The notes beneath the pieces were generated by a model that saw only the letters and a program-made list of their open reading frames with translations, did no database searches and had not been told where the DNA came from. From Mitsuaria sp. 7 (GTDB lineage: Bacteria > Pseudomonadota > Gammaproteobacteria > Burkholderiales > Burkholderiaceae_C), in assembly GCF_001653795.1 (NCBI RefSeq), contig NZ_CP011514.1, forward strand, positions 2,333,715-2,397,714: a stretch of DNA of 64,000 bases. Reading direction: 5' to 3'. Position 1 is the stretch's first letter. Each line of letters opens with the position of its first letter. Position numbers and translations under genes: made by a program. Below, piece by piece: positions 38,318-47,233 of the stretch.

Positions 38318-38587
38318 TCAGTGGTGGTCCAGGACCCGGGGTGGCGGCTGGTCCCATTTCCCTTCGACGGGCCGCTCGACCCGATGCCATCGGCTTTTGA
38401 TCCAGTCTTCCGCGCTGCCGCCCAGGCAGACGATCAGCAGCATCAGTCCGCCGATCGCCAGCAGATAACCAATGACAGTAAGTTCAAATAAGGGATGCCC
38501 GGGGGTGGTCGACTCGGCCCGATCAGCCAACAGGCACGCCGCGCCGGCGAGCGTGAGGCCGATAGAGATCGCATACATATTTCTCAT
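38318..38587 (-). CDS. Small two-helix membrane protein, hypothetical
   Basis: 89 residues. Two hydrophobic helices (about 5-22 and 32-55) separated by a short polar loop, then a hydrophilic tail of about 30 residues rich in Pro and basic residues. No family recognised. The base composition around it is clearly more AT-rich than the average of the window. Start ATG 38587 preferred over a GTG 39 bp upstream. Could be the first gene of the two-component cluster, 116 bp before the regulator. Confidence 0.5.
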   Translation of the reverse strand: MRNMYAISIGLTLAGAACLLADRAESTTPGHPLFELTVIGYLLAIGGLMLLIVCLGGSAEDWIKSRWHRVERPVEGKWDQPPPRVLDHH

Positions 38588-38882
38588 GACACAAATCCAT
38601 TTGCAAACTATTGGCGGCAGTGTCACCGACTGCGATCAGTTTGCTAATCACTCATGAATGCATTTATCGACTCAAACAGGTCAGTTCCCGGAGATTCGAA
38701 TGGCGAATTAACTGATCGGCCAACGAATTCACATCATTGGCCAAGATAACGAGATGAACAGGAGTTGGCTCTGACCCATTCACGGAGCGCCGTCGCCGGA
38801 TATCGGAGCCATGATCGACAGCCGTCGACTCAGTCGCGGAAAACCGCTGCGCAGCGGTCTGCCCGGCCGGCGTTTTCGTCAG
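38588..38882. other. AT-rich intergenic region
   Basis: About 295 bp without a supported gene. It must contain the promoter of the small membrane protein gene. TTGGCCAA is present at 38732-38739 or nearby together with a related TCGGCCAA, which may be paired binding sites. No transposase remnants, tRNA or repeats are visible. Confidence 0.4.
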
Positions 38883-38914
38883 GAAAAACAGAACGGGCGC
38901 CCGAAGGCGCCCGT
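38883..38914 (-). terminator. Terminator of the binding-protein gene
   Basis: Stem ACGGGCGCC / GGCGCCCGT with loop CGAA, followed on the minus strand by TTCTGTTTTT; 26 bp after the stop at 38940. Confidence 0.85.
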
Positions 38915-38939
38915 CGCGAAGGGGGATCCCGAGTCGGGA

Positions 38940-40088
38940 TCAGCGCAGGAAGCGCCCTCGAGGATCGATGATGGCGATGTCCGCGTAGTTCGTGCCCGTG
39001 TGATCGGTGGGCGAGTAACCCACCTCCATGCCGCCGAGGTCGTAGCGGGTCATGCTGTTCAGGACCTTCTGGATGGCGGCGCGGCTGGGATCCTTGCCGG
39101 CGCGCTTGAGCGCCTCGACCAGGACCTTGGCGGAGGCGAAGCCCTCCATCATGGCCGGCGTGACCTGACCGCTGGATTCGGCGGGATGCGCCTTCACCAG
39201 ATCGCCCAGCTCGCGGACCATCGGCACGTTGGTCGAACGCTCGCTCGGGAAGACCTGCGAGACGATGATGCCGGCGGCGTTCTGGCCCAGCAGCTGGACG
39301 AACCCGTTGGAGGCGTTGTTGGACAGCGTCGCGCCCAGGATGCGCGAACCGGCCGCGCGCAACGCGTTGATCGTGTCGGCCGTGATCTGCTGCGACGCGA
39401 CCATCAGCACGACCTGCGGGTCCGCGGCGATGAGCTGCTTGACCACGCCGGCGATGTCGGGCTTCTCGCGTTCATAGGTGAAGTGCGCCACCGGCTTCAT
39501 CTTCCGGTCGTTGAAGCCCGCCATCGCGCCGGCGATGCCGTCGGCGCCGAAGGTGTCGTTCACCTGGACCAGGGCGATGCGCGTGTTGCCCATCTCCAGC
39601 AGCAGCTGGACGGCGCGCTCGGCCTCGCGCTGGTAGGTCGAGCGCACATTGAAGACGAAGGGATGGACCGGCTTGTGCAGCAGCATCGCGCCGGTGGACG
39701 GCGCGATCAGCGGCACCTGGGCCTTGTCGAGCAACGGCATCACGGCTTGCGTGTGCGGCGTGCCGCGCGTCAGGAACAGCGCCACGGCGCCCTTGTCGAT
39801 CAGGGTCTGCGCGTTGGCGGCGGCACGCTTGGGATCGAAGCCGTCGTCCAGCGACTGCAGGTCGATCTTCTGGCCGTTGACGCCGCCGGTGGCGTTGACC
39901 TTGTCGATGTAGAGCCTGGCGCCCAGCGTCAGTTCCTTGACGCTGGCCGCGACCTGGCCGGTGAAGCCGGCCGTCTGGCCGATCAGGATGTCCGCGCGGG
40001 CGGCGGCGCTGAGGCCGAAAGCCACCAGGGCGGTGGCGATGGAAGCGGCGAACCGGCTCAGGGGCCGGCTGCGTGTTGACTTGCTCAT
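38940..40088 (-). CDS. ABC-transporter substrate-binding protein, branched-chain amino acid type
   Basis: 382 residues. Signal peptide (about 1-32, ending SAAARA), then a type-I periplasmic binding fold (Peripla_BP_6) starting DILIGQTAGFTGQVAAS and including LQSLDDGFDPKRAAANAQTL and ALFLTRGTPHTQAVMPLLDK. No permease or ATPase genes adjoin, so this is an orphan binding protein that may serve a distant transporter or a sensor. The ligand may differ from Leu/Ile/Val. The ATG at 40088 starts the signal peptide. Confidence 0.87.
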   Translation of the reverse strand: MSKSTRSRPLSRFAASIATALVAFGLSAAARADILIGQTAGFTGQVAASVKELTLGARLYIDKVNATGGVNGQKIDLQSLDDGFDPKRAAANAQTLIDKGAVALFLTRGTPHTQAVMPLLDKAQVPLIAPSTGAMLLHKPVHPFVFNVRSTYQREAERAVQLLLEMGNTRIALVQVNDTFGADGIAGAMAGFNDRKMKPVAHFTYEREKPDIAGVVKQLIAADPQVVLMVASQQITADTINALRAAGSRILGATLSNNASNGFVQLLGQNAAGIIVSQVFPSERSTNVPMVRELGDLVKAHPAESSGQVTPAMMEGFASAKVLVEALKRAGKDPSRAAIQKVLNSMTRYDLGGMEVGYSPTDHTGTNYADIAIIDPRGRFLR

Positions 40089-40196
40089 GGTGGTCTGTCC
40101 CGCCGGCTCGCGGTGGCGGCCAGCTGTGTCTCCAGCACGCCGGCGGTCAGATCGCCGCCGGCCCCTCGGCGCCGGCACCCCCATGTTCAGGGGGGA

Positions 40197-41525
40197 TCAG
40201 CGCCCCGCGCGCATCTTAGCCACGATGTCCTCTACTCGCCCAAGCAAGGCTTGCGTGTCGAAGGTCAGAACGTTGCGCTTGGACAGCACCTGACGGCCGC
40301 CCACCCAGACATCCGTGACATGTTCACGCCCGGCGACATAAACGAGCTGCGCGTCGGCGTGATACACGGGCTGGCACTCGATCGAGTCCAGCGCGACGGC
40401 GACCACGTCGGCCAGCTTGCCCACCTCCAGCGTGCCCAGGTCGTTCGCGCGGCCCATGGCCTTGGCGGCGCGCACGGTGGCCATCTCCAGCGCGGTGCGC
40501 GCGGTGACGGTCAGCGGATCGCCGGTCACGCCCTTGGCGAGCAGCGCCGCGGCGCGGATCTCGCTGAACATGTCCTGGCGGTTGTTGGAGGCCGCGCCGT
40601 CGGTGCCGAGGATGGTGTTGACGCCGGCCGCCTCCAGGGCCTTCACCGGCGCGACGCCCGAGGCCAGCTTCAGGTTGGAGCTCGGGTTGTGGACCAGGTG
40701 AACGCCCTGCTTCGCGACGAGGTCGATCTCGTCCGGGGTGAGGTGGACCATGTGGACGGCGATCATCTTCGCGTTCAGCAGGCCCAGCTTGTTCAGGCGC
40801 GCCAGCGGACGCTCGCCGTACTGCTTCACGCTGCCGTCGATCTCGTCCTGCGTCTCGTGGATGTGGCAGTGCATCTGCAGGTCGTACTTCTCGGCCAGCT
40901 CGCGCAGCTGGATGAAGGTCTCGTCCGAGACCGTGTACGGCGCATGCGGCGCGCTGGTCCAGTCCAGCAGCTTCTCGCCCTTGAACTGCTCGTAGGCGGC
41001 CAGGCCCTTGTCGATGTAGTCCTGGGCGTTGGCGGCGTAGCCGGTAGGGAAATCGATGACGTTGATCGACACCCCGGCGCGGATGCCGCTGTCCACCGCC
41101 GCGCGGGCCATCGCGGTCGGGAAGAAGTACATGTCGTTCAGGTAGGTCACGCCGCCGCGCAGCGCCTCGGCCGCGGACAGCAGCGAGCCCTGGTAGGTCC
41201 AGTCCTCGCTCACCCACTGGCGCTCCAGCGGCCAGATGTGGTTGTTGAGCCAGTCCATCAGCGCGAGGTCGTCCGCGACGCCGCGCAGCAGCGACATCGC
41301 CGAGTGCGTGTGCGCGTTGATCAGGCCGGGGATCAGCACGTGGTTCGGGAGCTCGACGCGCTCGGCGTCGGCGTCGGCGTAGCGCTTGAGGGCTTCCTCG
41401 CGCGGCAGGACGGCGGCGATGCGTTCGCCCTCGATGGCCAGCGCGTGCTGCTCGAGCACCGGGCTGTCCGGGGTCATGGTGATCAGCCAGCGGGGCAGCA
41501 GCAGCTTCACGGCTTGGGTCGTCAT
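40197..41525 (-). CDS. mtaD: 5-methylthioadenosine/S-adenosylhomocysteine deaminase (TRZ/ATZ family)
   Basis: 442-residue cytoplasmic amidohydrolase that deaminates MTA/SAH or related purines. Metal site: INAHTHSAMSLLRG, HIHETQDEI, AVHMVHLTPDEI and LGTDGAASNN. A GGGAG ribosome site precedes the ATG at 41525. In many Burkholderiales this enzyme substitutes for MTA or SAH nucleosidase steps. Guanine deaminase or chlorohydrolase activities belong to relatives, but the full motif set fits MtaD best. Own promoter likely in the 96-bp gap upstream. Confidence 0.88.
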   Translation of the reverse strand: MTTQAVKLLLPRWLITMTPDSPVLEQHALAIEGERIAAVLPREEALKRYADADAERVELPNHVLIPGLINAHTHSAMSLLRGVADDLALMDWLNNHIWPLERQWVSEDWTYQGSLLSAAEALRGGVTYLNDMYFFPTAMARAAVDSGIRAGVSINVIDFPTGYAANAQDYIDKGLAAYEQFKGEKLLDWTSAPHAPYTVSDETFIQLRELAEKYDLQMHCHIHETQDEIDGSVKQYGERPLARLNKLGLLNAKMIAVHMVHLTPDEIDLVAKQGVHLVHNPSSNLKLASGVAPVKALEAAGVNTILGTDGAASNNRQDMFSEIRAAALLAKGVTGDPLTVTARTALEMATVRAAKAMGRANDLGTLEVGKLADVVAVALDSIECQPVYHADAQLVYVAGREHVTDVWVGGRQVLSKRNVLTFDTQALLGRVEDIVAKMRAGR

Positions 41526-41592
41526 GGGAGGTTCTCCTTGCTCACGCCGTCTGGCGCGACGTGCATTGTCTTGATTCTTGAAAGCGTCACCC

Positions 41593-41616
41593 CATCGTCG
41601 CCTCATGGCGACGATG
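41593..41616 (-). terminator. Hairpin after the nucleoside hydrolase gene
   Basis: Perfect 10-bp stem CATCGTCGCC / GGCGACGATG with loop TCAT, 5 bp after the stop at 41622. Few T residues follow on the minus strand, so termination may be partial. Confidence 0.55.
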
Positions 41617-41621
41617 CGGAT

Positions 41622-42602
41622 TCAGAAGATCTCGTCGAACAGCGCCAGCACGCGCGCCGCGTCGACCTCGACGCAGACCTGCTGCGCCGGGTGGCCGCTC
41701 CACGGCGTGCCGGTGCCGTGCTCGTTGCGCCAGTCCTGGATGGTCTGCCCGGTGGCGATGCCCTCCAGTGCCACGCGCACCGGGCCCGCACGCAGCATGA
41801 AGGCGTCCGGCACCAGCAGGATCGCCGCCGCGCTCGCATCGTGCGCGTAGATGCCGCCGATGCCGTCGCGCGCATCGTAGAACTGCTGGTAATGGCGTGT
41901 CGCCTGCCAGAGCAGGTCACCCGCGCCGGCGCCGCGGCCGCGCAGCTTCGCCAGATCGGCCTCGCGCATGATCGCTTCCTGCGTCACGTCCAGGCCGACG
42001 ATGGTCACCGGCCAGACGGCGGTGAAGACCTGGTCCGCGGCTTCGGGGTCGGCCATGATGTTGGCCTCGGCCACCGGCGACACGTTGCCCCCATGGCCCT
42101 TCAGGCCGAAGGCGCCGCCCATCACGACGACGCGCTTGACCTTGCCGGCGATCGTCGGATCGTGCGCGAGCGCAAGCGCCAGATTCGTGAACGGTCCGAC
42201 TGCGACCAGGGTGATCTCGCCGGGTCGCTCATTCACGAGATCGCAGATCAGTTGATGCGCGGGCCGCGGATCGAGCGGCCGCGTGGGCGCCGGCAGGCGG
42301 TCGGCGACGCCGCCGAGGCCGTCGTCGCCGTGCACGTGCGCGGCGTCCTTGCGTCGGCGCTCATGGCGCAGCGGCCCTTCGGCGCCAGCGGCGACGGGTA
42401 CCTCATTGCGGTAGAGCGCCGTCAACCCCCGCGCGTTGCGCGTGGTCGTGGCCACCGGTCCGTTGCCGAAGGCCGTCGTGACGGCCACCAGCTCGAAACG
42501 CGGATGGCAGGCCAGCAGCGCGAGCGCGAGCGCGTCGTCGATGCCGGGGTCGGTGTCGAAGAGGACCGGGATGCGGTCCGGAGCAGGAATCTTGCTGTCC
42601 AT
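41622..42602 (-). CDS. Inosine-uridine-preferring nucleoside hydrolase
   Basis: 326 residues. Hydrolyses ribonucleosides to base and ribose. Calcium-site motif FDTDPGIDDALALALL at the N-terminus, VAVGPFTNLALAL, VMGGAFGLKGHGG and the active-site His-Asp in GIYAHDASAA. Encoded 20 bp after ribokinase, which would phosphorylate the released ribose. Third gene of the rbsR-rbsK-hydrolase operon. Confidence 0.92.
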   Translation of the reverse strand: MDSKIPAPDRIPVLFDTDPGIDDALALALLACHPRFELVAVTTAFGNGPVATTTRNARGLTALYRNEVPVAAGAEGPLRHERRRKDAAHVHGDDGLGGVADRLPAPTRPLDPRPAHQLICDLVNERPGEITLVAVGPFTNLALALAHDPTIAGKVKRVVVMGGAFGLKGHGGNVSPVAEANIMADPEAADQVFTAVWPVTIVGLDVTQEAIMREADLAKLRGRGAGAGDLLWQATRHYQQFYDARDGIGGIYAHDASAAAILLVPDAFMLRAGPVRVALEGIATGQTIQDWRNEHGTGTPWSGHPAQQVCVEVDAARVLALFDEIF

Positions 42603-42622
42603 GGGAGTACTGCGCTCCAGGG

Positions 42623-43633
42623 TCAGGAGTTGCCGTCTTGGGAGTGTGCCCCGTTCGCGACGAATGCGGTGAGCGTGGCGAGCTCGGGCAATTCCGGCAG
42701 CTCGGAACGGTGCGGCATCGCCTGCTGCACGCCGGTCCGGCTGACCGCGAGCGCGGCGGCCAGTTGTCCCAGCGCGGCCGCGCGGGCCGGCACCAGGCCT
42801 TCGGCCAGACCGACGGCGAGCCCGCCCACCAGCGTGTCGCCGGCACCGACCGTGTCCACCGCGTCGACGCGGGCGGCGCGCAAATGCAGGCCGTCGGGAT
42901 GCTCGTCGCTGAGCAGCCACGCGCCGGTGCCGCCCAGCGTCACGAGGACGTGACGCGGCCCCAGCGTCCGCAGATGCGCGGCCGTCGCACGCGCTATCGT
43001 GATCCCGTCGGCGTCGCCGGCCAGCGCCACGTCGCGGGCCAGTTGCAGCGCTTCGGTCTCGTTGACGATCAGCCAGTCGCTCAATGCCAGCAGCGCCGCC
43101 GGCAGGTCCTGCGCGGGCGCGGCGTTCAGCACCGTGATCACGCCGGCCTCGCGGGCGATCTCGAAGGCGCGCTGGATCGCCGGCACCGGCACCTCCAGTT
43201 GCGCCACGACGACCTTGGCCTGGCGCAGCAGCGCCCCGCCCTGCTCCACGTCGACCGTGTCGAGATCCGCATTGCTGCCGGGCACGACGACGATGGCGTT
43301 CTCGCCGCCCTCGCTCGCGACCATGATCACCGCCACGCCGGGCCAGGCGGCGTCGTCACGGCGGATCGCCTGGACCTGCACGCGTTCGGCTTCCAGCGCC
43401 TTCAGCAGGTCGTGACCGTGCTGGCGCATGCCGACGCGGCCGATCAGCGCGACCTCGGCGCCCAGCCGCGACGCGGCCACCGCCTGGTTGCCGCCCTTGC
43501 CGCCGGGCGTGCCGGCGAAGGCCTCGCCGATCAGGGTCTCGCCCGGCGCGGGCAGACGCGCGGCGTGGGCCACGAGGTCCATGTTGACGCTGCCCACCAC
43601 CACGACGGTGGCGGCAGCCTTTGCTGAAGTCAT
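42623..43633 (-). CDS. rbsK: Ribokinase
   Basis: 336-residue PfkB-family kinase that makes ribose-5-phosphate. VVVGSVNMDLVAHAARLP, the GGKGGNQAVAASRLGA substrate loop, and the catalytic DTVGAGDTLVGGLAVGLAEG anion hole are all present. A C-terminal extension of about 35 residues rich in Leu, Pro and Ala is longer than in E. coli. The start overlaps the rbsR stop (ATGA). Confidence 0.93.
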   Translation of the reverse strand: MTSAKAAATVVVVGSVNMDLVAHAARLPAPGETLIGEAFAGTPGGKGGNQAVAASRLGAEVALIGRVGMRQHGHDLLKALEAERVQVQAIRRDDAAWPGVAVIMVASEGGENAIVVVPGSNADLDTVDVEQGGALLRQAKVVVAQLEVPVPAIQRAFEIAREAGVITVLNAAPAQDLPAALLALSDWLIVNETEALQLARDVALAGDADGITIARATAAHLRTLGPRHVLVTLGGTGAWLLSDEHPDGLHLRAARVDAVDTVGAGDTLVGGLAVGLAEGLVPARAAALGQLAAALAVSRTGVQQAMPHRSELPELPELATLTAFVANGAHSQDGNS

Positions 43634-44646
43634 GAAAGCTCCGGAGACGACGGCGCCGCGGTGCTCTCGCGCAGCACGACCTGCGGCACGAGTTGCAGGT
43701 CCTTGAAGGGCGCCTGGGGATTCTCGATGCGCTCGATCAGCGCGCGGCCGGCCTCCCGGCCGAGGTCGCGGATCGAGCAGCCCACGCTGGTCAGCGCGGG
43801 ATAGACATAGCTGCCGAGCTCGATGGCATCGAAGCCCACGACCGATAGCTGACGCGGCACGTTGAGTCCGAGTTCGGCCGCGGCGCGCAGCGCGCCCATG
43901 CCCATCAGGTCGTTGCAGGTGAAGACGGCGGTGAGCTCGGGCTGGCGCGTCATCAGCGCCTTCACGGCGTCGTAGCCGCCCGCGGTGCTGAAGTCGCTCT
44001 CCGCCAGCCACTCCGCGCGCGCCTCCAGGCCGCGCTGTTGCAGCGCGTTGCGCCAGCCGGCGACGCGCTCGGTCGTCACTTCGAATTCAGCGGGGCCGCT
44101 CACGCAGCCGATGCGGCGATGGCCCAGCTCCAGCAGATGGCGGACCACCTCGAAGGCGCCGAGCTGGTTGTTCACGCTCACGCGGTCCGCGCGCGCGCCG
44201 GGCACCAGTCGGTCCACGGTCACCACCGGCACGCTCGCATGGCGGAAGGTGCTGGCCAGCGTCTCGGCATCGCCGGCCGAGCTCAGCAGCAGCCCGTCGA
44301 TGCGCTTCTCCAGCAGCGTGCGCAGATACGCCTGCTGATGCTTGGGATCGTTGTCCGAGTTGCAGAGGAACACCGAGTAGCCCGCCTGCCGGCACCACTC
44401 CTCGGCGCCGACGACCAGTTCCGCGAAGAACGGGTTGCGCACGTTGGGCACCAGCACGCCGACGATCTTGGTCTCGCTGCGGCGCAGCGACCGGGCCACC
44501 GCGCTGGGCAGGTAACCGATCTCGTCGACCGCCGCCAGCACGCGCGCCCGCGCCTCGGCGCTCACCGGTCGCGTGTTGTTCAGCACATGCGACACCGTGG
44601 TGAAGGACACCCCCGCCAGCGCGGCCACATCCTTGATGGTGCTCAT
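43630..44646 (-). CDS. rbsR: LacI-family repressor of ribose/nucleoside use
   Basis: 338 residues. N-terminal LacI helix-turn-helix (IKDVAALAGVSFTTVSHVLN), hinge, and a sugar-binding core (VGVLVPNVRNPFFAELVVG onward). Gene context, with overlap to ribokinase and a downstream nucleoside hydrolase, argues for ribose as the inducer. A perfect 14-bp LacI/PurR-type palindrome 49-62 nt upstream suggests autoregulation. Confidence 0.9.
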   Translation of the reverse strand: MSTIKDVAALAGVSFTTVSHVLNNTRPVSAEARARVLAAVDEIGYLPSAVARSLRRSETKIVGVLVPNVRNPFFAELVVGAEEWCRQAGYSVFLCNSDNDPKHQQAYLRTLLEKRIDGLLLSSAGDAETLASTFRHASVPVVTVDRLVPGARADRVSVNNQLGAFEVVRHLLELGHRRIGCVSGPAEFEVTTERVAGWRNALQQRGLEARAEWLAESDFSTAGGYDAVKALMTRQPELTAVFTCNDLMGMGALRAAAELGLNVPRQLSVVGFDAIELGSYVYPALTSVGCSIRDLGREAGRALIERIENPQAPFKDLQLVPQVVLRESTAAPSSPELS

Positions 44647-44694
44647 CGGTCGATCCGGTCCTCTGCTCGTGCCAAACTGGCTGATTCACTCAAT

Positions 44695-44708
44695 TGCAAA
44701 CGTTTGCA
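44695..44708 (-). promoter_or_regulatory. LacI-type operator of the rbsR operon
   Basis: TGCAAACGTTTGCA, a perfect palindrome with the central CG typical of LacI/PurR/RbsR sites. It lies 49-62 nt before the rbsR start and is the only strong dyad there. Confidence 0.8.
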
Positions 44709-44784
44709 GAGCATACCCCAAGGGCGATGCGCTCCTGGTCGGGGCGAACCCCGCGCATCAAATATTCAAATGCCGGTTCAGATG

Positions 44785-44816
44785 CAAAAAAGCCCCTGGC
44801 CGAGGCACAGGGGCTT
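44785..44816 (-). terminator. Terminator of gltA
   Basis: Stem AAGCCCCTG / CAGGGGCTT followed by six T on the minus strand, 40 bp after the gltA stop. Confidence 0.85.
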
Positions 44817-44855
44817 GGTGCGGCGAGCCGGCGTCCCGGCTCCAGCGTCCGCCGA

Positions 44856-46166
44856 TCAGCGTTCCGCGATCGGCGTGACGTTGCGCTGCGTGGCGCCGAC
44901 GAACAGCTGACGCGGACGGCCGATCTTGTACTCGGGGTCGCCGATCATCTCGTTCAGCTGGGCGATCCAGCCGACCGTGCGGGCCAGGGCGAAGATCGCC
45001 GTGAACAGCGGCACCGGGATGCCGATGGCGCGCTGCACGATGCCGGAGTAGAAGTCGACGTTCGGGTACAGCTTGCGGGCGACGAAGTACTCGTCTTCCA
45101 GCGCGATCTTCTCCAGCTCCATCGCCAGCTTGAACAGCGGGTCGTCGTGCAGGCCCAGTTCGTTCAGGACTTCATGGCAGGTCTCGCGCATCAGCTTGGC
45201 GCGCGGGTCGTAGTTCTTGTAGACCCGGTGGCCGAAGCCCATCAGCTTGACGTTGCTGTTCTTGTCCTTGACCTGCTTGATGAACTCGCCGATCTTGGCC
45301 ACGCCACCCATCTGCTGGATGTCGTTGAGCATGTTCAGGCAGGCCTCGTTGGCGCCGCCGTGCGCGGGGCCCCACAGGCAGGCCACGCCCGCTGCGATCG
45401 CCGCGAACGGGTTGGTGCCCGACGAGCCGCACAGACGCACGGTCGAGGTCGACGCGTTCTGCTCGTGGTCCGCATGCAGCGTGAAGATGCGGTCCATCGC
45501 GCGGACCAGCACGTCGTTGGGCTTGTACTCCTCGCACGGCGTGGCGAACATCATGCGCATGAAGTTGCCGGCGTACGAGAGGTCGTTCTTCGGATAGATG
45601 TAGGGCTGGCCGATCGTGTACTTGTAGGCCATCGCCACCAGCGTCGGCATCTTCGCGATCAGGCGGATCGCGGCGATCTCGCGGTGCTCGGGGTTATTGA
45701 TGTCGGTGCTGTCGTGATAGAAGGCCGACAGCGCGCCCACCAGACCCGTCATCACGGCCATCGGATGCGCGTCGCGACGGAAGCCGCGCAGGAAGAACTG
45801 CATCTGCTCGTTGACCATCGTATGGTTGGTCACGCGGTTGACGAACTCTTCCTTCTGCGACGGGCTGGGCAGCTCGCCGTAGAGCAGCAGGTAGCAGGTC
45901 TCGAGGTAGTCGCAGTTGGTCGCCAGCTGTTCGATCGGGTAGCCGCGGTACAGCAGCTCGCCCTTGTCGCCGTCGATGTAGGTGATCGTGGAGTTGCACG
46001 ACGCCGTCGACAGGAAGCCCGGGTCGTAGGTGAACTTGCCGGTCTGGGCGTAAAGCTTGCGGATGTCGATCACATCCGGACCGATGGTGCCCTTGTACAG
46101 GGGCAGATCCATTTGCGGGCTGCCATCGGAGAACGACAGGGTGGCTTTGACGTCAGACGGGGTCAT
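44856..46166 (-). CDS. gltA: Citrate synthase, type II
   Basis: First TCA-cycle enzyme, hexameric NADH-sensitive type. Catalytic His residues lie in [11 protein letters not shown] and [13 protein letters not shown], the Asp in [12 protein letters not shown]. 436 residues. I chose the ATG at 46166 (MTPSDVK) because AAGGA is 6 nt upstream; the ATG two codons earlier would leave no spacing. Last gene of the sdhCDAB-sdhE-gltA run; 30 bp from sdhE. Confidence 0.96.
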   Translation of the reverse strand: MTPSDVKATLSFSDGSPQMDLPLYKGTIGPDVIDIRKLYAQTGKFTYDPGFLSTASCNSTITYIDGDKGELLYRGYPIEQLATNCDYLETCYLLLYGELPSPSQKEEFVNRVTNHTMVNEQMQFFLRGFRRDAHPMAVMTGLVGALSAFYHDSTDINNPEHREIAAIRLIAKMPTLVAMAYKYTIGQPYIYPKNDLSYAGNFMRMMFATPCEEYKPNDVLVRAMDRIFTLHADHEQNASTSTVRLCGSSGTNPFAAIAAGVACLWGPAHGGANEACLNMLNDIQQMGGVAKIGEFIKQVKDKNSNVKLMGFGHRVYKNYDPRAKLMRETCHEVLNELGLHDDPLFKLAMELEKIALEDEYFVARKLYPNVDFYSGIVQRAIGIPVPLFTAIFALARTVGWIAQLNEMIGDPEYKIGRPRQLFVGATQRNVTPIAER

Positions 46167-46196
46167 GGGCATTCCTTATGACTTCGGGGGTTCTGG

Positions 46197-46478
46197 TTAC
46201 TGAGGGGTCCGCAGCATCGCGAGCACGGCATGAACGTCGGGCCGGTCCAGCTCGTCGGCCGGTTCCTTGCGGGCCAGCATCAGATCGAGCAGGTCGTTGT
46301 CCGACAGGTCCATCAGCTGACGCAGGCCTTCCGCGTGGAATTCGGTCAACGCGCCTTCGTGCCGCCGGAAGAACCGCTCGATGAAAAGATCATTCTCCAA
46401 CAGCCCGCGGCGGCAACGCCATTTGAGCTTGGAGAGATCCCTCTCATCGATGAGGGTGTTGATGTCGGCAGCGTTCAT
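46197..46478 (-). CDS. sdhE: Succinate dehydrogenase flavinylation factor SdhE
   Basis: 93 residues. Helps attach FAD covalently to SdhA. The RGxxE region is present as KWRCRRGLLENDLFIERFF, and ending helices LMDLSDNDLLDLMLARKEP are typical. Encoded between sdhB and gltA, 28 bp after sdhB. Confidence 0.93.
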   Translation of the reverse strand: MNAADINTLIDERDLSKLKWRCRRGLLENDLFIERFFRRHEGALTEFHAEGLRQLMDLSDNDLLDLMLARKEPADELDRPDVHAVLAMLRTPQ

Positions 46479-46506
46479 GCGTGTGCGTAGATCGGCGCGA
46501 GCGGGC

Positions 46507-47211
46507 TCAGACGGTGCGACGCACCATCAATTCCTTGATCTTGCCGATCGCCTTCGTCGGGTTGAGACCCTTGGGGCAGACGTCGACACAGTTCATGATG
46601 GTGTGGCAGCGGAACAGGCGGTACGGGTCCTCGAGGTTGTCGAGGCGCTCCGCGGTGGCCTGGTCGCGGCTGTCGGCGATGAAGCGGTAGGCCTGCAGCA
46701 GACCGGCGGGGCCGACGAACTTGTCGGGGTTCCACCAGAAGCTGGGGCAGCTGGTCGAGCAGCTCGCGCACAGGATGCACTCATACAGGCCGTTGAGCTC
46801 GTCGCGCTCTTCCGGGGACTGCAGGCGCTCCTTCTCGGGCGGCGCTTCCTCGTTCACCAGGAACGGACGGATCGAGTTGTACTGCTTGAAGAACTGCGTC
46901 ATGTCCACGATCAGGTCGCGGACGACGGGCAGGCCCGGCAGCGGCTTGAGGATGATGACGTCCGGCAGCGAGCGCAGGTTGGTCAGGCAGGCCAGACCGT
47001 TCTTGCCGTTGATGTTCATCGCGTCGGAGCCGCACACGCCTTCGCGGCACGAGCGGCGGAACGACAGCGACGGATCCACCGCCTTGAGCTTGAGCAGGGC
47101 GTCCAGCAGCATGCGTTCGTTGCCGGCGAGCTCCAGCTCGATGGTCTGCATGTACGGCTTGGCGTCCTTGTCCGGGTCGTAGCGGTAGATCTTGAAGGTG
47201 CGCTTGATCAT
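46507..47211 (-). CDS. sdhB: Succinate dehydrogenase iron-sulfur subunit
   Basis: 234 residues. Three Fe-S clusters are readable: SCREGVCGSDAMNINGKNGL with a following Cys ([2Fe-2S]), CILCASCSTSCPSFWW ([4Fe-4S]), and CHTIMNCVDVCPKGLNP ([3Fe-4S]/[4Fe-4S] partner). Transfers electrons from SdhA to the quinone site. 22 bp after sdhA. Confidence 0.97.
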   Translation of the reverse strand: MIKRTFKIYRYDPDKDAKPYMQTIELELAGNERMLLDALLKLKAVDPSLSFRRSCREGVCGSDAMNINGKNGLACLTNLRSLPDVIILKPLPGLPVVRDLIVDMTQFFKQYNSIRPFLVNEEAPPEKERLQSPEERDELNGLYECILCASCSTSCPSFWWNPDKFVGPAGLLQAYRFIADSRDQATAERLDNLEDPYRLFRCHTIMNCVDVCPKGLNPTKAIGKIKELMVRRTV

Positions 47212-47233
47212 GTTTGAGTGCTCCTGCGGCCGG

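Noticed and set aside
40113..42953. Antisense open frame of over 900 codons opposite mtaD and the nucleoside hydrolase
   Set aside because: Codon-position GC shadow without homology or ribosome site.
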